From assembly GCF_023898315.1 (NCBI RefSeq), contig NC_064621.1, positions 18,846,501 to 18,910,500 of the forward strand: DNA of 64,000 nt, in the 5' to 3' direction. The notes beneath the pieces were generated by a model. It saw only the letters and a program-made list of their open reading frames with translations, was not told the DNA's origin and did no database searches. Position numbers and translations under genes: made by a program. Below, one piece after another: positions 18,205-29,044 of this stretch. This stretch comes from Schistocerca nitens. Taxonomy: Eukaryota; Arthropoda; Insecta; Orthoptera; Acrididae. Every line of letters starts with the position of its first letter. Within the stretch, counting starts at the first letter, position 1.

Positions 18205-19534
18205 CAGGTTTATTACAAATGATTGAAGCGATTTCATAGCTCTACAATAACTTTATTATTTGAGATATTTTCACAATGCTTTGCACACACATACAAAAAC
18301 TCAAAAAGTTTTTTTAGGCATTCACAAATGTTCGATATGTGCCCCTTTAGTGATTCGGCAGACATCAAACCGATAATCAAGTTCCTCCCACACTCGGCGC
18401 AGCACGTCCCCATCAACGAGTTTGAAAGCATCGTTGATGCGAGCTTGCAGTTCTGGCACGCTTCTTGGTAGAGGAGGTTTAAACACTGAATCTTTCACAT
18501 AACCCCACAGAAAGAAATCGCATGGGGTTAAGTCGGGAGAGTGTGGAGGCCATGACATGAATTGCTGATAATGATCTCCACCACGACCGATCCATTGGTT
18601 TTCCAATCTCCTGTTTAAGAAATGCCGAACATCGTGTGCGGTGGAGCACCATCCTGTTGAAAGATGAAGTCGGCGCTGTCGGTCTCCAGTTGTGGCATGA
18701 GCCAATTTTCCAGCATGTCCAGATACACGTGTCCTGTAACGTTTTTTTTTGCAGAAGAAAAAGGGGCCGTAAACTTTAAACCGTGAGATTGCACAAAACA
18801 CGTTAACTTTTGGTGACTTGCGAATTTGCTGCATGAATGCGTGAGGATTCTCTACCGCCCAGATTCGCACATTGTGTCTGTTCACTTCACCATTAAGAAA
18901 AAATGTTGCTTCATCACTGAAAACAAGTTTCGCACTGAACGCATCCTCTTCCATGAGCTGTTGCAACCGCGCCGAAAATTCAAAGCGTTTAACTTTGTCA
19001 TCGGGTGTCAGGGCTTGTAGCAATTGTAAACGGTAAGGCTTCTGCTTTAGCCTTTTCCGTAAGATTTTCCAAACCGTCGGCTGTGGTACGTTTAGCTCCC
19101 TGCTTGCTTTATTCGTCGACTTCCGCGGGCTACGCGTGAAACTTGCCCGCACGCGTTCAACCGTTTCTTCGTTCACTGCAGGCCGACCCATTGATTTCCC
19201 CTTACAGAGGCATCCAGAAGCTTTAAACTGCGCATACCATCGCCGAATGGAGTTAGCAGTTGGAGGATCTTTGTTGAACTTCGTCCTGAAGTGTCGTTGC
19301 ACTGTTTGACTGATGTGAGTGCATTTCAAGCACGACATATGCTTTCTCGGCTCCTGTCGCCATTTTGTCTCACTGCGCTCTCGAGCGCTCTGGCGGCAGA
19401 AACCTGAAGTTCGGCTTCAGCCAAACAAAACTTTATGAGTTTTTCTACGTATCTGTAGTGTGTCGTGACCATATGTCAATGAATGGAGCTACAGTGAATT
19501 TATGAAATCGCTTCAATCATTTGTAATAGCCCTG
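18205..19534 (-). mobile_element. Mariner/Tc1-superfamily transposon with TIRs
   Basis: Inverted terminal repeats of 34 bp lie at 18,205-18,238 and 19,501-19,534; they begin CAGG and contain ATTACAAATGATTGAAGCG. TA flanks both ends, the usual target of this superfamily. The 1.33-kb element encodes a broken transposase on the minus strand. It is inserted in the 3' untranslated part of Gypsy-2. Confidence 0.9.
18322..19385 (-). pseudogene. Mariner-type transposase, frame-broken
   Basis: The 338-codon open frame (18,322-19,338) holds helix-turn-helix-like N-terminal sequence (PTANSIRRWYAQFK; GRPAVNEETVERVR; NVPQPTVWKILRKRL), the first catalytic motif FSDEATFFLNGEV and the last motif region PPHSPDLTPCDFFLWGYVKD. 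The family start is probably the ATG upstream near 19,388 in another frame (MATGAEKAYVVLE). The middle catalytic DGAPPH motif is present only in a different frame near 18,650. Two or three small indels therefore disable it. Transposases of this type cut and paste the element at TA sites. Confidence 0.85.
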
Positions 19535-19612
19535 TATATATAGGCGTTGTTCAAAGGTGACGTGGGACGTGAATCATGAGCTGTGGTAGTCAGACTTTAT
19601 TTAGTGTGTCAG

Positions 19613-19836
19613 GGAACTCTTTTTCAAATGGTTCAAATGGTTCTGAGCACTATGGGACTCAACTGCTGTGGTTATTAGTCCCCTAGAACTTAGAACTACT
19701 TAAACCTAACTAACCTAAGGACATCACACACATCCATGCCCGAGGCAGGATTCGAACCTGCGACCGTAGCAGTCCCACGGTTCCGGACTGCGCGCCTAGA
19801 ACCGCGAGACCACCGTGGCCGGCGGAACTCTTTTTC
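19613..19836 (-). mobile_element. tRNA-derived SINE, family A (copy 1)
   Basis: The insert 19,626-19,823 is flanked by the 13-bp duplication 'ggaactctttttc' (19,613-19,625 and 19,824-19,836). On the minus strand it begins with a tRNA-like head containing the B-box GGTTCGAATCC and ends with a body that closes in ...CCATTTGAACCATTT. The same family occurs at 38,723-38,920 and 55,449-55,645. Confidence 0.9.
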
Positions 19837-22357
19837 TACCTGTCTTGGCACTTTGTTGGGTGTCCATTTAAACGTAGATATTGCTTTGCATTTAAATTGT
19901 CCTCCTATGTTACGCCGTTAGCCAATAATGCGTCAGATGCGCATAACTGCAGACGCAACAATCAGTTTGATGGCGCGTTGCGCGCCGTTTGGAGCTCAGC
20001 AGTTGCATGGGCCCACCGCCATAAGGCGATGCCGCGCGTCCCGGTCCATACTTTTCAGTGTCTCGTGCAGTGTTCGCAGAGTTTGCGAAAAACCAACCGC
20101 ACTTGTTTCACGATAAAGGATGACAGCCATAAACAGTTGCAGGATAAAAATTTATTAAAATTTTTGACCAAGGTTTCGGTACATATAAATATACCTTCAT
20201 TGGAAGTAAAAAATCTGAAATTACATCATGTAATGGAGATTAATAAAACAATTGTGCCAAAGGCGTCGTCAATAATTGAGACATCTTCTCCATTAGCACA
20301 ACATGACTATGGGCACAGAATTTCAACAGTTGCTGTTGCAGCCATGTTTAAAATCTTGGCACTTGTTTCAACTTGCCGTACACCTTGGCTGTGGGACGGG
20401 ACCACCGGGTGCCTTCTGAGTTTACTGCACAAAAGGTAAGTACTGCACTTCACTATTTGGCTTGCAACGGCACACTGGCCTATATAGTGCACAAACACTC
20501 GCACCGTAGCAGACTTCCTCGATTCACTAAATCTCTTCTACCTCGAAGAAAAAGGCTTGTGATATGAAACGTATTTTCACTTGTCTATTTGCGTATAGCT
20601 CACAAGTCACTGACACTGAATAACTCATTGTCACTGGGCAAATATACACTGTCCTGTTCATTATTTAGTTCGTTCAGAAACAAAACTGTAGCTCATGATA
20701 CCAGTAGCTTGTCTTTTATGATAAATGCCCACGTTCGTATTTTTTCCTGTGCATCTATACGGAACTATGTCGGCGTACTTTTTGCTCACAACGTTTTATT
20801 ACATAAATTGGTAAGTGATTGTGTTCCCAGAGAGTACGTGCCTCTAATACTACATTTTGCGGTCGCGACACTGCCTGACATCTCATAGAGCATAGGAGAA
20901 CACGCTTGACAACAACAGCACTTTCTAAGTTTATGTCGTACTACTGATGCACTTATGTATTGAAGTGACAACACTAGGCCATGAACGCACTTTAAGTGTT
21001 TTTTAGAAGTTGTCTCCAAATGGGGCAAAATTGTTCATTTTCTACCCGCGAGTTACTATGTGGGGGGGGGGGGGGGGGGAGGATTTTTGTTTTCATCCCT
21101 TCGTCACCCAAGTTTGTAACAACGCATGGTACACACATCATAAACAAACAATATGGTGTTTCTTTGTGTTCATGTTTGTGTTACTTTTTCCTTCCATCAA
21201 ATATCTTCTGCTCAGATTGGACAAAATATTATAAACATAGCAAAAAAATAAGTGTACTGCATCCTTCTAAAGTCAGCATACATCCTTAGTGTTTTCATAC
21301 TGCAAAAAAAGATTATTAAAATCCTCTGGCGTTACTTAGTGTCACGTAGTGTATTTCTCAGTGATCTTGGTAATGTTTTATTACGTCAATCGTCAGTAAT
21401 AGTGACATTAATGTAACTTAGTGGCTTTTCTCCGCCGATTGAAGTCTCGCAGTATCTCGCCGAGCACCACCTGTAAATAATTGTTTGTTTTGGCGTTACC
21501 TCATTTTTTTTTTTTGCTAGTTGGTTTACTGTAACTTACCTTGTACATACTCCTTTATTTTTTATATAAGTGACGGTGTTATGTTTGCCTCAGTTAACAT
21601 TCACTAATCGTATCTCAACATCGTACTTGCGTTCAAACATGTATATAAAGTTGAAAAAAAAAATTATCTGTATGACAGTAAGATCACACAAGTTGTTATT
21701 CATGAATCCTATCTTTAGGTGCACTTTCCTTAGATTAGGTTACTGTGCGTATGATATATAGTACGCTAAACTTTCATTAACAGCTAAATCATTTTTATAA
21801 TTGCAGCATCCAAAAAAAATTAACATCATTTTCCATGCGATACATTTATAGATAAAACCTCGTGGTGTGGATAGGTCAAAAACACACAATACTTTCTCAG
21901 CAACCTATAGTGTACTTGCGTCAAACATTTATCCTTTGTACCTCAGGGAGTCCAATATTTTTCTGTAACTTACCCTGTACCTTATTGCTTTGATACACAA
22001 ATGGCATAAAAAAAATAGCTTACATCTATATTGTTCCGAGGTCTGTGCTAATTGTTCGCTCCAGATACCTCCGTATATAAACTTAAAACTAAAATAGCAC
22101 TGTGACCAAACAAAAACATTCCGTCAAAACTTACAAGTACACTTCGTGTTAAACATCGCTAGTCACCAACTGACGCGTATGTCCTAGCTTACCTGTGTCT
22201 TGCGTCCAGGTTCACCGACAAATGTTAACAATAATAGTGAAAAGTTCTTATTCACTTAGCTGCATAAGATGTACTTTCTTTATTCTAATCGTGTTCGTTC
22301 TCTTTTTCACAGTAACTTATTTTATACGTGTGCCTTAATAGGTATGGCGTGTGATAC
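19837..22357. other. Long non-coding 3' part of Gypsy-2
   Basis: 2.5 kb between the integrase end and the SINE without a recognisable gene on either strand. An env gene would be expected here if the element had one; none is visible. A run of 18 G lies at 21,062-21,079. A hammerhead-like relic lies at 20,165-20,215. AT-rich sequence dominates from 21,300 on. Confidence 0.5.
20165..20215 (-). ncRNA. Degenerate hammerhead-like motif (Penelope-type relic)
   Basis: On the minus strand the order is a CUGAUGA-like box (here CCAATGA), a short hairpin with arms GGTA and TACC, then GAAAC followed by CTTGGTC. This is the arrangement of hammerhead motifs in the terminal repeats of Penelope-like elements. 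The first box deviates at two bases, so activity is unlikely. No Penelope protein is adjacent. Confidence 0.35.
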
Positions 22358-23687
22358 TTAATTATGGTAGAATTTTCTTAAGTCTCTGTGTGCATACAGT
22401 CCTTTGATCTTGCCATTGTGAGGGTATGCAAGTAAATAACATCCGTCGTGCGGAGTATGTACAATTACGTACGGACCAGTACATTTTATTTGCCACTTAG
22501 CATTTTTCTTAGCTAACAAGGAAGATTTCACATGAGTTTTGAGTAACACCTTTTCTATGATTGTAAATCTGGTAACAACATGTAGCTGTTTATCATAATG
22601 CTTCTTTCGGCGTTGGGCTTGTTGTGTGTTGTGTGTTGCCTTATTTTTTCATTTAGGTCTACAGGTTGTCCAGGAACAGACGGGGTAGGGTTTACCCATT
22701 CATTATTCTCTTTCTTATTGCATATCAGATCAGACGGTGTAACTGCAGTATCGTATATTGGGAGATTGTTTACCACCTGTTCAAAAACGCTTAAATATTC
22801 AATCCACTTAGATTGCTTGTTGGCTACATATGTCCTCATAAACCTATTCAATTCACGGAATATTCTTTCAATTGGGTTGGATTGCGGGCTATACCTGGAT
22901 ATCAATATTCGTTTAATCTGTTGTTCTTTCAGAAATTGTTTCCAAGCATGGCATGTAAAATTGGTTGCGTTATCTGATAAGATCGCCTGTGGTTTCCAAA
23001 CAGACGGGAAGTAGTCGTTTAGCAAACGTCTGATAATAGGCTTAGCTGCAGTTGTTTTAGTGGCATACAATTTCACATACTTTCAAAATACATCATATAC
23101 TCCAATGACATATTTTACACCTCCCCTGGCAGAGGGTAAAGGACCCATAGCATCTATGCATACTAGCTCTAGCGGGTTTTTTGGTAAAATAGGATGCAAC
23201 TCTGTCTCGCAGTTCAGATTGACAGGCTTAACCTTCTGACAAATAATACAAGTTTTCAATATTTGTTGTGTGCGTCGAAGCATATTGGGAAAGTAGCAGT
23301 ACATATTTAATTTCTTACAGCACTTGCGGGCGCCGTAGTGCCCCCAAGCGTAGTGAGTAAGCCAAATTAAACTTCTCTCATATGCTTCGGGTACACAAAC
23401 GCACCATGTATCGCTGTCCATGTTTCTCCTGTAGAATAATACATCCTTATGTAACCTGTAATGGTATTTTATAGGTAAAGGGAGGTTTTTGTTTAACTGG
23501 GATCTGACTTTCGTCCAGCGGTCATCTTCTTCCTGTAATTTGGCCATATTATTGCACATATCCAAAAAATATTTCCTAAATTTGGTGTTCTTGATGAGCA
23601 TAACTTTAAATTCTATGTTCTCTTCTACCAGTTCTTCGAACTCAGGTAATCCTTGTGGTAATCTTGACAGTGCGATTACGTTATCTT
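22358..23687 (-). pseudogene. Gypsy-2 integrase
   Basis: Minus-strand pieces in order. 23,083-23,697 holds the HHCC zinc region (LTHYAWGHYGARKC and CIICQKVK) and the first catalytic Asp (VCIDAMGPLPS). 22,555-23,076 holds ILSDNATNF (second Asp) and SPQSNPIERIFRELN (Glu). 22,358-22,549 holds a GPY/F-like module (CTGPYVIVHTPHDG). Integrase inserts the cDNA. Frame breaks near 23,080 and 22,552 disable it. The upstream continuation into RNase H is interrupted by the RTE-like LINE at 23,688-26,983. Confidence 0.85.
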
Positions 23688-23736
23688 TGCCATTCACATA
23701 TACTTACTTTACTTTACTTTACACGTGGCTAAGGCC

Positions 23737-25598
23737 TTATCGACCATACACCTGCTCTACGAGCCTCTTCCAATTATTTCTATCCAGGGAAATTGTTGTC
23801 CAATCAGAGTTGATGCCCATCCTAGCTGCATCTTCCCGGATATTCTCCATCCACCTAATTCGAGGTCTTCCTCTTCTTCTCTTTCCTTCTAATTTCTTAG
23901 TGGATGCTATTTTGGGTAGTCTGTTCTCCGGCATCCTTGCTACATGACCAGCCCAGTTCAGTCTTCTCTTCTTTAACATTTCCACAATGGTACTATGTTT
24001 CTACAGCTCCCGTAGTTCTTCATTTTTCCTTATCCTCCACTCCATGACATTTTCATCGAAGATTGGTCCAAATATTTTTCTTAGTATTTTTCTTTCAAAT
24101 ATCAACAGTTTTTCTTCATCTTTTTTCCTGAATGTAATAGCTTCACATCCATATAATGCTACTGGTACAATAGTTGACTGATAAAAACGGATTTTGAATT
24201 CAGTACTAAGTGATCTCATCCTTAAAATTTTGATACAGCTGTAAAAAGTTCTATTAGCTGCTGCTAGACGGGCGTCTATTTCTATTTCTGCTCTATTGTC
24301 TCTGCTAAAAAGACTCCCTAAGTACTTGAAGTGGTCAACTGCCTTGAAAGTGAGACCATTTACGGTCAGTGGTGTATTCTTTTGGAGTTTTTTACTTATG
24401 ACTAGATATTCTGTCTTTTCTTCATTCACATGAAGTCCAGCTTTCTCAGCTATTTTGTAATAATTTTGCATCATCCTGATTAATTCAGCTTTTGAAGTGC
24501 TTATTAAGGCTACATCATCTGCATAAGCAAGTCTAGTAATGTTCTGTCCCTGCAGTTGGATCCCTTGTGGATTAGTTTTGGTGAATTCTCTATCAATCTT
24601 CTCTAAGATAATATTAAATAGAATAGGTGAGATGGCATCCCCTTGTCTCAGTCCAGTGTACACCTTAAAATTTTCAGTCTCTCCTGCAGGTGTCTTAACT
24701 TTGCATATGGTTTCTTCCAAACACATTTTAACTAATTTGATTAATTTTAATGGTATTTCAAATTATTTCATGGTGTTTAAGAGTGTCTGTCGGTGTATGC
24801 TATCATAGGCCTTCTTGAAGTCTATAAATAGAATATGGATGTCTACATTAAATTCCCATGCCTTCTCATTTATTTGTCTCAATGTGAATAAGTGATCCAA
24901 AGTGGATCTGTTAGTGCGGAAACCACATTGGTAGTCCCCAATCAGTTCTTCGGTTATGGGAATCAGTCTGTGTAGTATACACATCGACAAAATTTTATAC
25001 GTGACATCGAGTAGGGCAATTCCTCTGTAGTTATCACAGACAAGGGGATCATTCTTCTTAAAGATGGGGCATATAATTGCAGTTTTCCAATCTGCCGGTA
25101 TGTTTTCTGTCTCCCAAATTGTTTCAATTAAGGAATGTAGTTCTATTTCCAATTGTGGTCCTCCATTTTTTAAAAGCTCAGCATATACCTGGTCTTCCCC
25201 ACAGGCCTTGTTGGTCTTTAATTTCTTTATTGTTTGTCTTATTTCATTTTCTGATGGTGTGGTGACTTGTACATCAACTGTATCTGGTTCTTCAAATGTA
25301 AAGTAATATTGTGGATCATTGCAGTTGAGCAGCTGTGTAAAGTATGTCTTCCATGTTTCTTTTATGTCATTCTTGTTTGTATTTTCCCATTATGGTCCTT
25401 TATAAACTGTTCCCTTTTAGTGAATTTTCCCAAGGACTTTTTTATGTTCTGGTACATCTGCCTTGCTCTGTGATGCTGGAAATCATCCTCCGCTTCTCTT
25501 ACCATGTTGTTGTAGTGTTTTCTCTTCTCTTGTCTTAGAGTTCGTTGTGTTTCCTTGCGGATTTTATAGTATCTCTCCTTTAGTGTAATATTGTCCAT
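23737..25598 (-). pseudogene. RTE-like LINE reverse transcriptase, frame-broken
   Basis: The RT lies in four pieces: 25,362-25,598 (pre-RT linker), 24,763-25,152 (NYRGIALLDVTYKILS, CGFRTNRSTLDH, LFIDFKKAYDSIHR), 24,001-24,726 (GLRQGDAISPILFNIILE, the active-site box LAYADDVALIS, the C-terminal VALYGCEAIT) and 23,737-23,985 (WAGHVARMPENRLPK, GRPRIRWMENIREDA). Three frame changes and stops separate them. It is otherwise complete to its C-terminus. Confidence 0.9.
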
Positions 25599-26898
25599 GT
25601 CTTGTAACCATGCCTTCCTCGCATTTTGCCTCTCCAGTACTCTTTCTTGGCACTATATTAAACCAGATTTTGTTAGTTCGTTTCCTTTTACCTATAGTTT
25701 TGGAAGCTACATCTTGAATACTGTTTCTGAGGTGTCTCCATCTACTTTCCACGTCTTGCTGGTCACTATGTGTCAGTCTAGATTCCGATAGGTTAATTTC
25801 CATTTCTTTCCTAAAGTTTTCTTTTATTTTTTCTTCTGCCAGATTTTCTACATCGTACCTTTTAATTTCAACCCTATTTGTACTTTGTTTCTTTTTTAGC
25901 TTTATTTTCATTTGAGCTATGATTAACATATGATCTGTCTCACAATCTGCTCCCCTAAAAGTTCTAACGTCTTTAATACTGTTTTGAAATCGTCTTTGGA
26001 TGGCGACATGGTCAATCTGGTTCACTACTTTTCCATCTGGTGATATCCATGTCCCTAAATGAATGCGTTTGTGTTGGAATTTTGTGCTGCTTAATGTGAG
26101 ACCATTTGCCATTGCAAAGTTTATGAGTCGCACACCATTCTCTGAACTTTCATCATGTAAGCTGTAATTCCCAATGGTCGGTTTGTAGATTTCTTCTTTT
26201 CCTACTTTGGCATTAAAGTCTCCTAACACTATTGTTACGTTATGTCTACTTATTGAATTATATGTCTGTTCCAGTTGACTATAAAATTCTTCTTTCACGT
26301 CATCTTCCTTATCTTCTGTGGGTGCATGAACATTTATAAATGTAATATCAAACCACTGAGCCTGAATTGTAATGTGTGATATTCGGTTATTAATTGATTT
26401 GAATTCCTTTATTGTGTCAATTGCTGTTTTATGAATGTAAAAGCCCGTTCCAAATTCATGGCGCTGACCGCAGCCTCCATACATTATTGTCCCGTCTCCT
26501 ATTTTCATTGATCCCGTTCCCTGCCATCTTATTTCTTGGAGCGCTACCAGTTGTACCTTGTATTTTCCTAGTTCGTTTATTAGTATTTGTGCGCTTCCTG
26601 GGCGGTATAGACTTCTGACATTCCATGAACCAAAAGAGAAATCCTTGTAACTTTGCCAACTTCTGTTCCAGTAAATTCTGTCCTGTTTCCGAGGCATACC
26701 TTGAGTGTCCTGACCGGCCATTGTTTTACATGAGTGGGTTGGTAGCCCTCTGCACAACCCCCAACCTGGAGGACCAGGAGTCTTGATTTTGGGGTACTCT
26801 ACCCCTAGGGATTTGCCTTCACCACGGCTTAACGAGTCTTCCCTACCCGTGCTAGTTTTGGTCCACCCCGGGTATTTTATTTCCCCGGTACCCCCCAT
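25564..26898 (-). CDS. RTE-like LINE endonuclease ORF (444 codons)
   Basis: After a leader with PGPPGWGLCRGLP the endonuclease domain covers about residues 85-330: FSFGSWNVRSLYRPG (catalytic Asn), VALQEIRWQG (catalytic Glu), GDFNAKVG and, near its end, ADCETDHMLIIAQMKIK. These are the motifs of APE-like nucleases that nick the target DNA. The linker to the RT follows. The frame is open to 25,564 but the RT begins in other frames. Confidence 0.9.
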   Translation of the reverse strand: MGGTGEIKYPGWTKTSTGREDSLSRGEGKSLGVEYPKIKTPGPPGWGLCRGLPTHSCKTMAGQDTQGMPRKQDRIYWNRSWQSYKDFSFGSWNVRSLYRPGSAQILINELGKYKVQLVALQEIRWQGTGSMKIGDGTIMYGGCGQRHEFGTGFYIHKTAIDTIKEFKSINNRISHITIQAQWFDITFINVHAPTEDKEDDVKEEFYSQLEQTYNSISRHNVTIVLGDFNAKVGKEEIYKPTIGNYSLHDESSENGVRLINFAMANGLTLSSTKFQHKRIHLGTWISPDGKVVNQIDHVAIQRRFQNSIKDVRTFRGADCETDHMLIIAQMKIKLKKKQSTNRVEIKRYDVENLAEEKIKENFRKEMEINLSESRLTHSDQQDVESRWRHLRNSIQDVASKTIGKRKRTNKIWFNIVPRKSTGEAKCEEGMVTRHGQYYTKGEIL

Positions 26899-26983
26899 AT
26901 CTGGAGAGCATTCCCCAATCCGCCACCCGGGGAGGCGCCCGATGGGGGACTAGCAACCCCACACGGGTTGCCATTCACATATA

Positions 26984-28825
26984 TAATTTCAAAATCATAA
27001 GACTGCAAAAATAACGTCCACCACACAAGGCGATTGTGTAGCAACCTACAAGTGAGCAAAAAGCTTAATGCCTGATGGTCACTGTTGACTCGTACATGCT
27101 TGCCAAACAGATAATAGTTGAACTTCTTAAATGCCCACACAATAGAAAGGGCTTCTAATTCTGTTGTAGAATACCTGCGCTCGCATTCTGATAGAGTACG
27201 GCTAGCAAAACTAATTATCTTAACATTGTCGGAGCTAGCGCCTTCGTCCAGCTGAAATAGGCAGGCTCCTAGTCCCGAAATTGAAGCATCCGCCGCTATA
27301 CAAAAATCTTTGCTCATGTCAGGATGTTCTAGGATATTAGAATTAACCAAAGCGTGTTTTATTTTATCAAAATCGGTCTGGCATTGAGGCGTCCAGACCC
27401 ACTGTTTGTCCTTCTTTAATAGGCCCCCTAATGCGGGGCTATTGAGCAACTGCTTCGGTACGAACCGGCGAAAGAAAGAGCACAAACCCACAAATGCCAT
27501 TAGCTGTCGTTTTGTGCATGGAGCGGCTAACAGTTTTTCTGGGTCGGGTCTTATCCCTGCAGGTGAAATTATGTGACCGAGAAATTTTATGTTTTTTCCC
27601 ACAAATTTGGATTTCTTAAGTTAGCTGTGACACCAGCTGCTGAAAACCTCTGTAGCATACTTTCCAAAAGCTCTATATGTTCATCCCATTTAGGTGTTGC
27701 TATTAATATGTCATCTATATAAACTGTGAGTTTGTCAAGGAGGTCAGGTCCTACCTGCAAATACGAATGCTGTATACTTCCTACTATCAGGTGATAGTGC
27801 GATTTGCCAGTACGAACAACGAAGGTCTACACTAGTTAAATACTGCACCCCATGAAAACGCTGCAGCTGTTCTTCCAGGTTTTCAGGTCGGTTGGTTACC
27901 GGAACTATAGTCTTATTAATCTCCCTGGCATCGAGAACGAGTCTCACCGAATTGTCGGCTTTCTTGACCGCTAGTAGCGGACTGTAATAAGGCGATAATG
28001 AAGTCTCTATGATATTCCACGAGAGCATTCTCTTTATTTCTTGAACCGCTGCCTCTCTTTGTGACCAAGGTATAGAATAGGTGTTCTTACAGAATGTGTC
28101 GTGGGGCCAGACATCCATGTTATAGTGATACGCCCTAATGACTCCGGGCCTTTTATCAAACACACGAGCATAGCGTCACAATACACTTCTAAGATCACCC
28201 TTCTGTTGTTGTGAGATTTCCGAGCATTCAGATATTTTCTGTTCAATGTCATGCTGCTCTACCTGCTGACACCACTGTTCACTTGAGTCGCTACATCGTG
28301 AAGTATTGACCTTTAGGATTTGGATGTGTATAGTTAGACAAGATTTGTCGTTCCTAGTCTTGACTTTTATTAAATCCACACAACAATTCTTCCCGTTAAT
28401 ATACAATGACACTTTCCAGATTCCAAGTCAATTTTAGCACACTTTTCCCTTAAGAAATCCATGCCGAAAATGCACCGTTCTGTCAACCCTTCTACTACTA
28501 GAAAAATTGACTGAAAAACCATGTCTTCAATCTGCACATCGACCATGGTTTGCATTTTAATTAGCTTCGATTTACCGCCTATGGCTCCTAATATCCTACA
28601 ATTTTGTACTGGATAGGTCGGTTAAGTTGTGTGAATGTTAATCTCTTTAAATACTGCCTTGGACATCACACTAATTTTCGCACCAGTATCCACAAGGATA
28701 TGCGTAGGTACCTTTCCTACTACGGCCTGTAAACTAGCTTGTACTATACCATCACCTTCACATGACTGTGCTTCTTCATCCTTGGTCAATAAATCACGCA
28801 TGTCCTTTTCATCTTGGTACCTGAG
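26984..28825 (-). pseudogene. Gypsy-2 protease, reverse transcriptase and RNase H
   Basis: Order on the minus strand: protease at about 28,640-28,825 (HILVDTGAKISVMS), its C-terminal part at 28,370-28,555 (CIFGMDFLREKCAKIDLESG), RT at 27,744-28,163 (MLSWNIIETSLSPYYSPLL, LDAREINKTIVP, SVDLRCSYWQIALS), the catalytic YIDD box near 27,708-27,722, and RNase H about 26,984-27,602 (IAADASISGLGACLFQ, YSTTELEALSIVWAFKKF, NSDHQALSFL). Between the RT fingers and YIDD a short piece, including the usual LPFGL motif, is missing. Frame breaks are present. The open frame 26,877-27,602 ends in LINE sequence, and 28,622-28,963 begins in Penelope sequence; both are chimeric by insertion. Confidence 0.85.
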
Positions 28826-28839
28826 CAATTTACTATCAT

Positions 28840-29044
28840 AATCAAAATATCCACGGGTGTACCGCCATTCCACAGTTTCCAACGGGCACAATATTTCGGC
28901 GATCATACATGTCGCCATCATCAGGTGAACTGACGGACTGAGCTCCTGTGAACGTGCCGGCACGGAGATCCGTACGCTATGGCTGCTCAGGGGGAACTGG
29001 GTTCGGTCGCGGCGGCGGCCGATTTAAATACCCTCCGCCCGCGG
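28840..29044 (-). repeat. Penelope terminal repeat, left copy
   Basis: About 205 bp, near-identical inverted copy of 31,501-31,707. It contains a TATTTAAAT box next to GC-rich sequence, which could serve as a promoter, and the hammerhead motif. It ends at the target duplication. Confidence 0.85.
28887..28940 (-). ncRNA. Hammerhead ribozyme motif, left copy
   Basis: On the minus strand: CTGATGA (28,918-28,924), a stem II with arms GGCGA and TCGCC, then GAAA (28,894-28,897), the complete conserved hammerhead core. Flanking bases CAC before and GTG after the core can form the inner part of stem I. Stem III would be minimal, as reported for Penelope-type hammerheads. Cleavage has not been tested and the exact cleavage base is uncertain. 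Confidence 0.7.

Larger units (their letters stand above)
23688..26983 (-). mobile_element. RTE-like LINE, almost full length, inside Gypsy-2 pol
   Basis: The insert 23,703-26,968 is flanked by a 15-bp duplication 'tgccattcacatata' (23,688-23,702 and 26,969-26,983). Its 3' end (left) carries a (GTAAA)n tail, seen on the plus strand as 'tttactttactttac', which is typical of RTE-type elements. On the minus strand it encodes an AP-type endonuclease followed by RT. It splits the Gypsy-2 coding frame between RNase H and integrase. Confidence 0.95.

Noticed and set aside
19736-19810. tRNA-like sequence with a good B-box, considered as a tRNA gene
   Set aside because: It is the head of a SINE: it is followed by a SINE body, flanked by a 13-bp duplication, and occurs three times in the window.
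19837-22357. Searched for an env gene after the Gypsy-2 integrase
   Set aside because: No long frame, signal peptide, transmembrane segment or furin-like site on the minus strand.
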